Assembly: GCF_021917145.1 (NCBI RefSeq)
Contig: NC_061060.1
Span: forward strand, 12,068,366-12,132,365
Direction of reading: 5' to 3'
Length of the DNA: 64,000 nt
Source of the DNA: Hypomesus transpacificus
Taxonomy: Eukaryota; Chordata; Actinopteri; Osmeriformes; Osmeridae
The stretch's first letter is position 1; every line of letters starts with the position of its first letter. A program made the translations under genes and the position numbers. The notes beneath the pieces were generated by a model. The model was given only the letters and a program-made list of their open reading frames with translations. It made no database searches and was not told the DNA's origin. Shown here one piece after another: positions 1-10,936 of the stretch.

Positions 1-277
1 ATTTGATTGGCTGTTTGTTTGCATATAAAATGTGCAATAATAAAACATATGTGTACAAATGTAAGGGAAACAACACGTTGGTAAATTCCTTTTAGAATCC
101 TGTAGGTAGCTTAGTCAGTTGAAGGACTGCTTTTCACCAGACCACTTCAGAACCTCATCAGAGCTCTGCGGTTTTCATATCTGTGACCAGCTAAGAAATC
201 CACTCTCCATCAACCCTGTTCCTCCTGCTCACAGACTGGTCTTTTCACAGTAAAAGTAATCTTTAACTGACGTATAG

Positions 278-3277
278 TCAGATCTCTTCAGAGGTTGTCT
301 CCTTCTTCCGGTCATGTTTAGTCCCTCTACACTGTTGTCGTAAACACACCCTAGATACACAACACAAAGTCAGACCCGACTGTACATCCCAGAATACCCC
401 ACCACACGCTTCAACCCTAACCATGGTAACGTACCTTTGAAGCGGTTTCACCTGATGGATGAATTCTGGAAGTATTTCACCTTTAGTTTCAGGTAGCCAC
501 AAGCTCAACAACCCGATCATGACAGTGGCTCCACCCATCAAGATAAAAGGTAGGAACTTGTTGTATGTACCTGAAATCAGACAGCATTGACAAACGGATC
601 TCGACAGACATATATGCTTCCATACTCTTTTAAGGAGACACAAACACACACTGACCCATGAAGGCGATGTATGGGGAGACGGTGCTGCCCAAATGCGATG
701 CCATGGAGGTGGCTCCCACGGCCATGTTTCTCACCACGGTGGGGAAGAGCTCCGACGTGTACAGGAACAGGAAGGCATACGCCCCCGTCACACCCGTCTT
801 CCCCACCATCACCAGGGTTAGGGTCAGGCCGCTCAGTTCTACACACACACACAGTTTGTGGTTTTCTAGATTTGAGTAGTATGTGAGTACATATACCGGT
901 ACGTGTTTTCCACGAGTTTGTACCCTCTTAGGTGTGTGTACGTTTGTGTACATGGGAATCCTTCTGAGTATGTGCCATTTTGTGCGTGTGTTTGTGTGTA
1001 GCAGCAGTACTATCCACTTTGGTGGGCCTCGTACCATCAGGTATGAGCTTGATGAAGAGCAGCAGGGCTCCAGACAGCAGCAGGGTGAAGGGGAGGGTGA
1101 AGCGTCGGGGGGTGTAGCGGATCAAGAACCAGACGCTGCCGTACGCCAGGAACTCTGTGGCCGCCGCAACCAAGCAGTTGAAGTAGGGGTCTCCGTCCAT
1201 ATTGGGCGTGTTCAGGGACATCCCATAATATGTCATGGAGCTGATTGTCCTGAGGTGGAGGATGGAGAAGTTGTGACGTACGCAAGTATGCACTAGCATG
1301 TGTTGAATTGTGTGTAGTATGTAGTCATCATGCAGTGTGCAGTGTTTATTTATCCTACTGTGTAGGATATATTTTGCAGCTGTGTGGTGAAGTATGTAGT
1401 GTGTATTATAGTGTGAAGCATGCAGTATGTGGTTTTCATGTGTGTTGTGCACAGTGCATGCTATACTGTGTAGGGTATATTTAGCAACAGTGTGGTGTAG
1501 TGTGTAATAAAGTGTGAAGTGCGTAACAAGCACACAGTGTGTAGTGTCTATATGTGTTGTGCACAGTGTCTTATACTGCGTAAGGTATACTTTTCAGCAG
1601 TGTGTGGCTAGGACGTATCAGGGTACCAGATGAGGATGTTAATGATGGTGAGGTTGCGTATGTTCCTGGTTCTGACCAGGTCCAGCCAGTTGTATAGGCG
1701 TGAGCTCTCCTTGGTTCTGTTTTCCTGCAGATAGTAAACATGTAGAAGCATATTGGGGATGTGTGTCTGTTAGTGAGTGTGAGTGTGTGTGTGTGAGTGA
1801 GTGAGTGAGTGTGTGTGGGCATTAAAACACCATGAGTTCTGCAGTGACATCTTCGGTGAAGATAACATCAGGAGCCGTAAGACCATTCATCTTGGCAGCT
1901 GCTTTGATGATAGACTCCGCCTCCTTCAGTCTGCCCTGGGCCAATAACCAGCGAGGAGACTCTGGAATGTACCTGAAGCACAGGGCACTACTATGTCCTC
2001 CATGTCTCCCTCCATCTGTTCCAAGTTCAAGCCAATCTACTGGTTCCAAAAGAGAAATAGAACCATCCATGTACTATCAGGTGGCATTGGTACTCACTAC
2101 CAGAGAGGGATGTAGAGGAGGCCAGGGATGGCGAGGACAACCAGGAGGAGCCTCCAGCTCCTGAAACAGTAGGCTGCCAGGGGCAGCACAGTGTAGCCCA
2201 AGGCATAGCTTAAAGTTACCCCCAGGGCACCAAAGTAGACGCGGACTGATTTAGTTAGGAACTCAGAGCCTAAGGTGCACAGAATCACACGAGAGATCAA
2301 GATCAGACCAGAGCTAGACAAATGAAGAAATGCAATAAAGATATTACTTTGTTATCTGATCTACTTATCTCTTTGTCCAGACTGACCCAGTATGAAGGCA
2401 GCATTGAAGTTGGATGTCTCGCTCATCCCCACAATGAAGTAGAAACAGCAGAACATTTCCCAGCTGGTAGAGGCTGCTTGGAGGAGGGTGAACACTGTCT
2501 GCATTGCCAAGGTGCCAAAGAGGACCAACCTGCGCCCGAATCTATGGAACATACAATTTCATCCTGGAAAAGGGTAAAAACTCCCAAAATTGCCTTGAAC
2601 TACACCTGAACAAAATACAGGATATAGACTAGAACATTACAACAGAACTTGATGTGTTTGAGTCTACAGAACACTAGAACGTTTAAATACTGATGTGTCT
2701 GCAGTTGTAACGTGCTTCGGAGAACCATTACCTATCTGAGACAATCCCTGACAGGAAGGCACCGCAGAAAACACCTACAAAATAGATGGTGGCAGTGAAA
2801 GGAGTCTTCCAGTCATCCTCACACACCAGGTTCCACTACCAGAACGCAAACACACCCAACAAGACAGTTAGACAGTTCAAAGGGTCATCACATCCATAAA
2901 TTCCAGTAGGTAGAGTGTAGCTTCACCTCAGTCACGATGGTGGAGGTGTATCTCTCTGTGCTGAACTCCCAGCCGTCCAGACATCCCTCGGTCTCGTTGC
3001 CGTCGGGACCCGGAGGGTCTTGGTACCTCAGGCAATGACTGAGGACCACCTCCCCCTTCACCTCCTCCAGGGGGAACGACAGGTTGAGGTCCAGGTTGAG
3101 GCCGCTGCTGTTCAGCCCCGGGACCCGGCAGCGGTGGGGGGGGATGTCCACGAGGAACACCATCGCCATGCCAACGTAGCCGTTGGGTATGCAGCTGAGG
3201 CTGAGGAGGAAGAAGATCATCTTCTGGAAGGTTCCCCATTCGCCAAGGAACGCCGTCCTCTCCTCGTAGTCCAGCAT
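278..3277 (-). CDS. slc22a4/slc22a5: OCTN-type organic cation/carnitine transporter, 10 exons
   Basis: SLC22-family MFS transporter of the plasma membrane; OCTN members carry carnitine, ergothioneine and organic cations, usually with Na+ or by exchange. Coding exons on the minus strand: 3277-2927, 2835-2732, 2541-2387, 2269-2101, 1972-1831, 1724-1627, 1249-1035, 838-656, 570-435, 326-278. They sum to 1602 nt (533 aa plus stop), all with GT/AG borders. Exon 1 begins [15 protein letters not shown], very close to the OCTN1/2 start, which is why the ATG at 3277 was chosen over the in-frame ATG at 3301. It also holds the large extracellular loop with N-glycosylation sites. Other landmarks are the DRFGRR loop after TM2 and PESPRWL before the central cytoplasmic loop. 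Several exon sizes (155, 215, 183, 136) equal those I recall for mammalian OCTN genes. SLC22A4 and SLC22A5 cannot be separated by eye; the C-terminal tail is shorter than in mammals. Confidence 0.93.
1310..1612. repeat. Minisatellite in transporter intron 6
   Basis: About 2.5 copies of a roughly 110-bp TG-rich unit. Each copy carries a block like tactgtgtagggtatattt followed by cagtgtggtg and a gtgaag segment. It lies in the intron between the exons ending at 1249 and 1627. It makes spurious His/Thr-rich open frames on the minus strand. Confidence 0.6.
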
Positions 3278-3363
3278 CCTCACGACCTCGACCGCCAACA
3301 AATTTGCCCCGGACCCCTGACCTTCCTCTGAGGGGTAATGGTGATAAAGTTACCCTTGCTATC

Positions 3364-3775
3364 TGATTTTCTGTGTACATGTACAGCCTAAGTATCTGTA
3401 AAGTCAAGAGGTCCTGCAGCGAGGCCTCCACTGAGCAGAATATAGCACACAGCCCAGACAGTTAGGAGACAGTAAGGCAAAACATGTACAAACTGGGACT
3501 TGAATGTAATTAACGACCACTTCATCTGCTGAACGTTCTAGTGTATCAGTGTACTGACCACTGAAGACCCGTTAAGGAAGCAATTCTGTGCATTCTATGT
3601 TTGAACATGTCCAGCAACTGTATTTAAGCTCTCTGAAGAGAGGTGTTTCTCACTCATGCTCGCCACTCTGTTGTGGATTGGTGACATGATCCAACGTCTA
3701 ATAAAAACCGAGTCAACCCTTTTTTATAGTTGTTGTGACTCTTTCCAAACTGCCTGCTGACAGATCATCCTTACA
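3364..3775 (+). repeat. 5' LTR of an endogenous retrovirus
   Basis: Begins TG and ends CA (TGATTTTCTG to CCTTACA). It has a TATA-like tatttaagc near 3622 and an AATAAA signal at 3700-3705, giving plus-strand polarity. It matches the second copy at 8669-9098 over its whole length. Relative to that copy it has lost an 8-bp aagcagat close to the start, and there are scattered substitutions. The flanking 5-mer ctatc (3359-3363) pairs with gtatc (9099-9103) as a TSD with one mismatch. The LTR starts 87 bp upstream of the transporter start codon and points away from that gene. Confidence 0.85.
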
Positions 3776-5673
3776 AATGGTGTCACAAACAGTAAAATCT
3801 TCTGCCATAGCTCAGGTGAGCAGACTTTAAATGTTTATCAAATGGTTATGTTGAATTCTGCTTACCTGGAGAGGACCGGCTGCTTTGATAACTAATTTGT
3901 ATATGTTTTAAAAAGGGGGAGTGGATGATTTCTGTGCAGGCATAAAGGAAAGGGACTCGACTTCGGTGTAATCTAACACCTTGATAGTGAATTGGTAGAG
4001 CTGTGCATTACGGCATTTGATGACTGTTCATGTAGGCCTATACAAATTACGACAAGGCCTACCAGTTTCTTGGGAACAAAAGACCATACAGGACGGGACC
4101 TAGATTCATAAGTAAGGGCTGGTCCGCTTGGCTTCTGTTAAATAGTGTTGTATCTGCGTAGGTCATAATGATGCGGTGAAAGGCCGTTGTGTATCATGGT
4201 CCGTAAAATCCTTTAATTGTTAGAAGGTCTGTTACATGAGGCAGGATTCCTTGCTGTAAAGCCCATGAGTCTATCTAATTGTGTCTGGTATACGATTTAG
4301 ATCCGTAGGGTAATGGTTGGTTACGCTGTTATAAAATAATACGTTGAAAGAGACGTTTCAATGAAGTATGCTGTAAGGCTCGAGCAATGTTTCCCAAGAT
4401 CTGACAACGAATTGTGTCATATGAATTACAGTCTTGAAGTGCTAAATTTATGAATATAAAGAAATAATTCTTCATGAAAGATAGTTAAAGATTAAAGATA
4501 AATACACAAATGAACATAAAGAAATAAAAGGTTTGACCTACGATATTAGCTACTAACATTTTTCTTTTACTAAACGTGTAGGCAAAACATGGGGTGCCTA
4601 TCAAGTACACTTTATGTGCCTATGGTAATTAAATTCAGGACAGAGACCACGCAAGGATCATGCCATGTCAGAGTCACTCAAAATTGATCTACATTTAAAA
4701 CAAGTTCCAACTATACATTTTATTCGCAAGTCATTCGTTCCGAAGAAGGAAAAATGAGAGAGGGAAATGTGCTCGAGGAGAGGATCGCCCCTCCCCACAA
4801 AAGCACATGGAACACGACCCCACCAAGACCAAATAGCGGCACCACAGGCCACACACTAGATTGACAGACTTGATGTGGGAGAAGTGACGCTGTATACAGC
4901 CATGGACTTGGACGATGTTAAATGTAGGATTAATGCTCTACAATTTCATGTTTCAGATATACCATATGAAATACCGCAATTAAGTTTGAGTATAGCAGGA
5001 AAACAAATTCCCTTTATAGTTGATGTAGAAACCACCCTCTGTCCTGTTTGAGAAAAACAGAAGATAACTTTTTATTATTACACATTACACCATTCTTTCA
5101 TTTTTTAGAGCAACCTTTCCAATGGCATTATTGGGCTTATTGAGTAAATTGAATGTAACCATCTTATGTTTACGGGATGGGATAGCGATTCACATACCTC
5201 AGCTTTTTTCCAGTAGTGTAAAGACATACCACAGAGCTAAGTCTATTTTCGGTGATGTTGAGTTTGTGCAGGCATTGTCTACCATTAGTGGTATTAAGTA
5301 ATTCATCTATTGTGATGTCGCTGCAGTTACTAGGATTGTTAATCTGAAATCAGTTGATGTCCCTCATTTGATAGATGCATTTAATCAATATTTATTAAAG
5401 CCCACAGATTATGAGGAATCTTTATAGTTGTATCATTTGGACGAATGGAATTTGGAACCTATGCATTTCTTTATTGAACATGTGCAGACTGACGTTGAAC
5501 CATGGATTCGGTATGGTAATGTTAAAATATAATTATTAAACAGTATCCTTTATTCAAAGACAAAGGAGAGGGGATTAACCTTTTTATTGACCGTCTATTA
5601 CAACAATAATATATTTGGACACGCCTTCCAAAAAGCTATGTTGATTCAGCAGCTGTCTATAGTGCAATAATTA

Positions 5674-6054
5674 ATGGGCACCTGGCACAATTCACTCCCA
5701 TGGAACTCGACCTTATTGCAATATGTGGACTATATTCTGGTGGCGGCCAGAAATGAGACAGGATGTGTCTCAGATTCGAGAGCCCTGCTCAAACATTGGC
5801 AACAGGTGGACACTGGACACTGGGCCTCACTTGCTAAACTCCAATTTCGTCAAGAATCAGAGAACTATCTGGGAATGTCGATTTTGTCACAGGAAAGAGT
5901 GAAAAGAATTAAGGACATTGTACGACCAAGGAATAAAACTGAAATGTTGTCTTTCCTAGGATCGGTGAACTATTGCAGAAATTGGATTTTTGAATATGCG
6001 GTTCACAATGCAAAATTGAGCAAGGCCACATTCAAAGACTGTCCTGAAGTGTAA
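5674..6054 (+). pseudogene. Retroviral reverse-transcriptase fragment (pol)
   Basis: An open stretch of 126 codons. It aligns by eye with the palm/connection part of gammaretrovirus-like or epsilonretrovirus-like reverse transcriptase. The catalytic YVDD box is present with its last Asp changed (reads YVDY), preceded by LLQ and followed by a short hydrophobic run, then a YLG motif and the FLG-N-YCR segment typical of this region. The change to the active-site Asp and the stops on both sides show it is not functional. Class assignment is inference from the LLQYVD context. Confidence 0.8.
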
Positions 6055-6464
6055 TGGCATTTTTTGACATGGTTACAATATCTATGTTTCTTTAAGCGGT
6101 AAAAAGTAAGTTCCTTTGTTATAGAAACTCGAATGTAAGAAACTGAGGCTCTGTGGTGTAGTTTGCTCTGTAGAAGGGACACTCAGATTGTCTTAAGGTA
6201 TTTATGGTGTTGTTTGTTCTAAGTTTATATAAGGCAGGGTTTTAGGGTTGTTCTTCATCAGTCTTACGAACAATCTGTGTGGATGGCACCTTCTTCGTTA
6301 ATGACTGATCAGCAAAGCATTGTTTAATCTTATGTAATTGTATAATCTAAATAAATTGTATTGAAACCACATCTCTTGATAATTCAGATCTACACAGTGC
6401 CACTTGAATTCTTCCATTGCAGAAGTCATTCAATGGAATGAGGAAATGAAGATTCCTTTGGCCA

Positions 6465-6535
6465 CCAGAACAGCGGTTAAGGTTAAAGGTCAACCACAAG
6501 GGATCCATGTGTCTCGACTTCAATGAGTGCTTCCT
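6465..6535 (+). pseudogene. Retroviral integrase C-terminal fragment
   Basis: A short stretch reading AVKVKGQPQGIHVSRL resembles the C-terminal SH3-like end of retroviral integrase, in which a hydrophobic strand plus a WIH/IH-SR motif is common. It lies about 400 bp past the reverse-transcriptase fragment in the same orientation, and stops follow. RNase H and the integrase core are not visible between them. That gap instead holds an LTR-like sequence (TATA-like tatataagg near 6228, AATAAA near 6351) that may be another insertion with unresolved ends. Confidence 0.5.
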
Positions 6536-6999
6536 ATGGCAGATGCATTATAGGATGAAACAGACGGAACATCGAAGGAAGGGTAATATTTCTCACCTCC
6601 ACATTAATATTTCACTATCATGAGTATGAATAGGGTGTTGTTCTTCTCTTTTTGTTCGTGATATTTAGCAGGGGAGACATTGGCACTAATACCAATCCAG
6701 GGAAGGACCATGAGATCAGTGAAAAGAAGGGAAGATAGATACTCCACTGGGAATTCTATAACTGACGCAGCGGTAATAACAAGTGGGAACATAGCGGTGA
6801 ATATCCAATTCATTAGAGGACGTTCTGATACTTCTTATGAAAATTCATTTTCAGCAATACATTTCATAGACAATGTTGATTAGGAGAGATAGTGTAGCAT
6901 GCCATGACATATCTAATCATGATTACAACTGAGTCAAACAGATGGAGAAGGAGAGGTCATACCTAAAAGAGGAATTCGAGTTCGGCTGAACCACAGAAC

Positions 7000-7383
7000 T
7001 GTCACGGCTCACGCACAGAGGTAGACCCAGATGCAGAAAGCAGAGGCAGGTAGATAGGTAGCAGTTGTTTATTAGTCCAAATCGACAGGCTGACTCAGGT
7101 GACGGACAGGCAAGGTTCGGTACACAGTGGAGTCTTGATAAGGCACAGACAGATGGCAGGCTGAATCAGGTACTTGGTAGGCAGGGTTTGGTACTCGGGT
7201 AATCAAAATACTGATACTGGGAACACAGAGAGAAACCGGCTGGGACATCTCGGGAAACACACAAGACGAACTGGCACAGGACAAACATAACGGACTAAAT
7301 ACCCCATAACGAGCAGACGAGACGAGAAACACCTGGAGGGGGCGGACCAAACAAAACAGGGGAACACACACAGAGGCGTGACA
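7000..7383 (-). repeat. Solo LTR nested inside the retrovirus
   Basis: A 384-bp unit starting TGTCACGGC and ending GGCGTGACA. It is flanked by a perfect 5-bp TSD, AGAAC (6995-6999 and 7384-7388). On the minus strand it has an AATAAA signal about 70 bp before its end, so its polarity is minus. No internal region accompanies it, which indicates recombination between two LTRs after insertion. It is unrelated in sequence to the LTRs at 3364 and 8669. Confidence 0.85.
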
Positions 7384-7688
7384 AGAACGAAGACATTCTC
7401 TTTTTTGCTTGTGATGTTGATTTATATTTTAAAAGTTTACAGCCTTCCTAGTCTTAGGGATGTACTGAGGAATAATATTTAGCATGTGAGTGTTGTGAAT
7501 TAGTTTTGTCACACTAGATGACATTTGGTGATTTTATCCTTAACAGAAAAAGGAGTTTTGACCAAGTGATTGTCTAAGTGTGATGAGTAGAGTAGATTAG
7601 ACGCATGATCTTTTACTCATTCTTTGTCAAGTGTGGAGTGGGGTTTTGGTTATGCGAGTAGGCCTATAGGTTACAAGTGGCTGATAAC

Positions 7689-8586
7689 TAGTGTTGCTTT
7701 CGTCAACGAAAATTATGACTAAATATCGTCGTCAACGAACCTTTATCAAGTGACGAAAACGAGAAGAGACGCAAAGTAAATGCTGGGGATGTGACGATGA
7801 CTATAATGAAATGTATAATGCAATATAGTTGATGAATAAAAACGAGACAAATGTAGTTTACAAAATAAAAACTAGACGAAATGTTATAACGTTATTTCGT
7901 CTCGTTTAGTCGCGTTATTATTGTTAGTTAACTCATGAGGCTGTGCTTAATGTGTCTCATTTTAACGTTAGCTTTAGACGTTCGCTTTCAACGTTATAGC
8001 CACTGGAGCTGAAACCGAGTCTGAGACAAACGTGTGTGACTAGCATGTGTGTGTTTGTTTGTAAGAGTGTAAAGTGGGTTACCATGTATGACTAGTGTGT
8101 TTAGCTACTGTGTGTGTGCGTGTGTATTTGTATGGGAGAGTGTAAAGTGGGTTCTTAGTACCTGACTGCATGTACTAAGCATCCCTTGTTGGCCAAATAC
8201 TGTTTTGTCATTCACCTCACACAGAACTGAATTTGGCATCAACAAGATGACTTTGAATACCTTATTCTAATCTAGACCAATAGGCCTTAAACAAATGGTT
8301 TTGGCATTAACATGCTTCTCGAGACTACTAAGCAGCTGCTTAGACTACCTTTGTTTTGATTAAAAAGAGACTAAAATAACATTGACTCAAAATAGACAAT
8401 TAGAAAATAGTCATGGATAAGTCTGATTAAAATAAGACTAAAATGCTCAGACTTTTAGTCGACTGAAACTTGACTAGACTAAAAAGAGGATGAACGTGAC
8501 TAAAACTAATAAAAACTAAAATGACAGCTTTACACAAAGACTAGACTAAAACTAAAAATTAAAACAGGCCGCCAAAAACAACACTA
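7689..8586. mobile_element. Non-autonomous hAT element nested in the retrovirus
   Basis: 898 bp with inverted ends (TAGTGTTGCTTTCG at the left; TAGTGTTGTTTTTGG reading in from the right). It is flanked by a perfect 8-bp TSD, CTGATAAC (7681-7688 and 8587-8594), the length typical of hAT transposons. The interior is rich in cgtcaacgaa and gactaaaa motifs, a pattern seen in common fish hAT MITEs. No transposase is encoded. Confidence 0.9.
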
Positions 8587-8668
8587 CTGATAACTCATGC
8601 ACCATTAATAATTGTGATGGGAATCCAACTTGATTCCGGAGTGATTCAGAGGGTGCAGGCTTAGGAAC

Positions 8669-9098
8669 TGATAAGCAGATTTTCTGTGTAGGCTACATGT
8701 ACAGCCTAAGTATTTGTAAGGTCAAGAGGTCCTGCAGCGAGGCCTCCACTGAGAAGAATATAGCACACAGCCCAGACAGTTAGGAGACAGTAAGGCAAAA
8801 CATGTACAAACTGGGACTTGAACGTAGGCTAATTAACGACCACTTCACCTGCTGAACGTTCTAGTGTATCATACTGACCACTGAAGACCCGTTAAGGAAG
8901 CAATTCTATGCATTCTATGTTTGAACATGTCCAGCAACTGTATTTAAGCTCTCTGAAGAGAGATGTTTCTCACACATACTCGCCACTCTGTTGTGGATTG
9001 GCATGATCCGACGTCGAGCTAATAAACAACCGAGTCAAACCTTTTTTATAGTTGTCGTGACTCTTTCCGGCCTGCCTGCTGACAGATACACCCTTACA
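8669..9098 (+). repeat. 3' LTR of the endogenous retrovirus
   Basis: 430 bp, TGATAAGCAG to CCCTTACA. It is collinear with the 5' LTR at 3364-3775, with the same tatttaagct box, the same control region ending ctctgttgtgg, and an aataaac poly(A) signal. It is followed by gtatc, the right half of the imperfect 5-bp TSD. Confidence 0.85.
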
Positions 9099-9643
9099 GT
9101 ATCTCTTAAGTTGTTTAAGAGGTACACTTATCTCTATTCTTGACTACAGCTGCTGCTCGTTCTCACTGAGCCCCAGAGGCGTTGTTAGACATAAAACTCT
9201 ACTGAGGCACAGGCCCCTATTTATTTTTTCTTCCAAGCGTGCTCTGCACAATACTACTCGGCTATAGAAACTCCCCTTGCTTAACCCACTATAGCCTACA
9301 ACAGTTCAGGGACGCAGGTTTGATATCAGCTGTGGTGGCAGGGAGAGGTATAGACATTGTTGGAATACTGTTCGTTTGAGGTTTTATATTCATAAACATT
9401 TTATAAAAGTCATAATTTTTCAAAATGGTAGCCTATATAGTTTTCACCCGGTCCCTAACGCGACAGCAAAGTTTTCCGAATGTGAGACGAATGTCGAATA
9501 TGAAACTAACTTCACCTCGGTCTTTGACCGGGACGTTAATGCCAGCGCGCATTCATTTTCGTATTCATTTGAGCGCAGATACTGTTTTATGAGCTTCCTG
9601 TAATATTGTTTTTATGTTTTAGTCAAAATAACATGATCGGTTG
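9099..9643. other. Intergenic, repeat-derived
   Basis: No gene seen. The part at about 9376-9560 is shared, inverted, with about 27100-27240 inside the hAT-like element there (both contain the segment around accgaggtgaagttagtttc on one strand or the other). It is therefore a piece of the same interspersed family, and the open frame across it is not a gene. Confidence 0.6.
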
Positions 9644-10928
9644 CAGGGGCGGAGCAAGGGTTATGTCTCAGGGGGTATTTAAATTTATAAAATATAGCAA
9701 TAAAAAGTAACCAATGGCAACCTCTATGTGAACAGCATATATTAGCCTAATAAATGTGTTTGCATAGCCCATAATGTGCAAACAAAATGTAGGCAAGTAG
9801 GCTCACATTCAGCCATCATTAGAACTTCTCACGCACAGTATACTGTAGGCCTACACAAATCCATGCATAAATGGGTTTAATGATCTGTCCATTTACCAAT
9901 GCATTATATTCAAATTCAAGAAGAGGTCATAAGCCCCCCAAAATGAAGTTAAATACAGTAGCCTATAGTTATCCTAACAGTGACAAATTATAATAAACAA
10001 ACATAGGCCTCTATTACAATTCGTTCAGCAACAATTTGGGTCGATCTACACGCGCGAAGCAAGCTCCCATGAAAAAAACAAGTGCGCTACACAAACGCGT
10101 GACGCGCACTGCAGTAGGCCACCTACCGCATGCTACAATTGAACTCCATAATCATTTTCTTTTCCGAACTGGCATGTAAGCTATTGGGATATTCAAAACC
10201 AGCAAACTCATAGCATACACACAGGTCAAAACACAAACACATTATTTAACTTTAATTTTACAAAGGCAGAATATAGGCTATATGCAGACATGAAACATAG
10301 GTCACAACAAATGCCCTGCCTATTTAAATCATCACCTGTCTGTTCTTATCGTTAGCAAATCTGGCGATTACTTTGTTAATGTCAATCTCAATGTCCCTCT
10401 CGATGCACAGCAGCGCTAAATTGGACAGCCGCTCCTCTCCCATGTTTGATCGCAAGAAACTCATTATCAACTTCAGACGGCTGAAAATCCTCTCTGCCAC
10501 TGCTTATCGGAATTGTAAATGCGATAGAGAATGGAAAGGTTGGGGAAAGCACGGTCCATGTCGTTGTCAGTGAGAAAGGTGGGATGATGTGTGTGTTTAG
10601 TTCATGTTTTTCCATGCTCAGCTCACGGTACAGTAGCCTACGAAATGGAACAAATTCGTCAATCACATCATCGGCCTTAGACAGATCCTCGAATAGAAGC
10701 CCAAGCAAGCAAGCGCTCTAACTTTCCGATGAGCATCGGGATGAGAAAAATGTTTCGGAAAATGTAGGCCTATATATATTTAGTAAAATTGTCTACCATG
10801 GATACAATCAACGTTTTGTTGCCAAAGAGAAATTATGAAGAAGAACAAATATAGCCTACATCGGGGGTCCCCTCGGGTGCGGGGCCCGGGGTTTTCGGCG
10901 CCCCGCCCCCACCCTCCCTCCGCTACTG
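9644..10928 (-). mobile_element. Decayed hAT transposon with transposase remnant
   Basis: 1285 bp with short terminal inverted repeats (CAGGGGCGGAG at the left; CAGTAGCGGAG reading in from the right). The near-perfect 8-bp TSD is ATCGGTTG (9636-9643) versus ATCGGTTC (10929-10936). The minus strand carries the C-terminal dimerisation part of a hAT transposase. Length, TSD and coding remnant agree on the superfamily. Confidence 0.85.
10345..10515 (-). pseudogene. hAT transposase C-terminal (dimerisation) fragment
   Basis: On the minus strand one frame reads AERIFSRLKLIMSFLRSNM followed by ERLSNLALLCIERD and ends at a stop near 10336. This is the classic hAT C-terminal dimerisation motif (E-R-x-F-S-x-L-K ... 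R-L-x-N-L-A-L-L-x-I-E). Upstream sequence to about 10710 continues in another frame, so there is at least one frameshift, and most of the transposase is gone. Confidence 0.8.
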
Positions 10929-10936
10929 ATCGGTTC

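Larger units (their letters stand above)
3776..8668 (+). mobile_element. Internal region of a degenerate endogenous retrovirus
   Basis: Sequence between the two LTRs. Readable remnants in order: a protease-like stretch near 4902-5051, where the catalytic Asp-Thr-Gly position reads Asp-Val-Glu and a stop follows; a reverse-transcriptase/connection fragment at 5674-6054; and a stretch near 6465-6530 resembling the C-terminal end of a retroviral integrase. No intact gag, pol or env frame is present. Two later insertions lie inside: a solo LTR at 7000-7383 and a hAT element at 7689-8586. A candidate primer-binding site starting tggtg lies 2 bp after the 5' LTR, but I cannot name its tRNA. After removing the inserts about 3.6 kb remains, so the element is also internally deleted. 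Confidence 0.75.
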
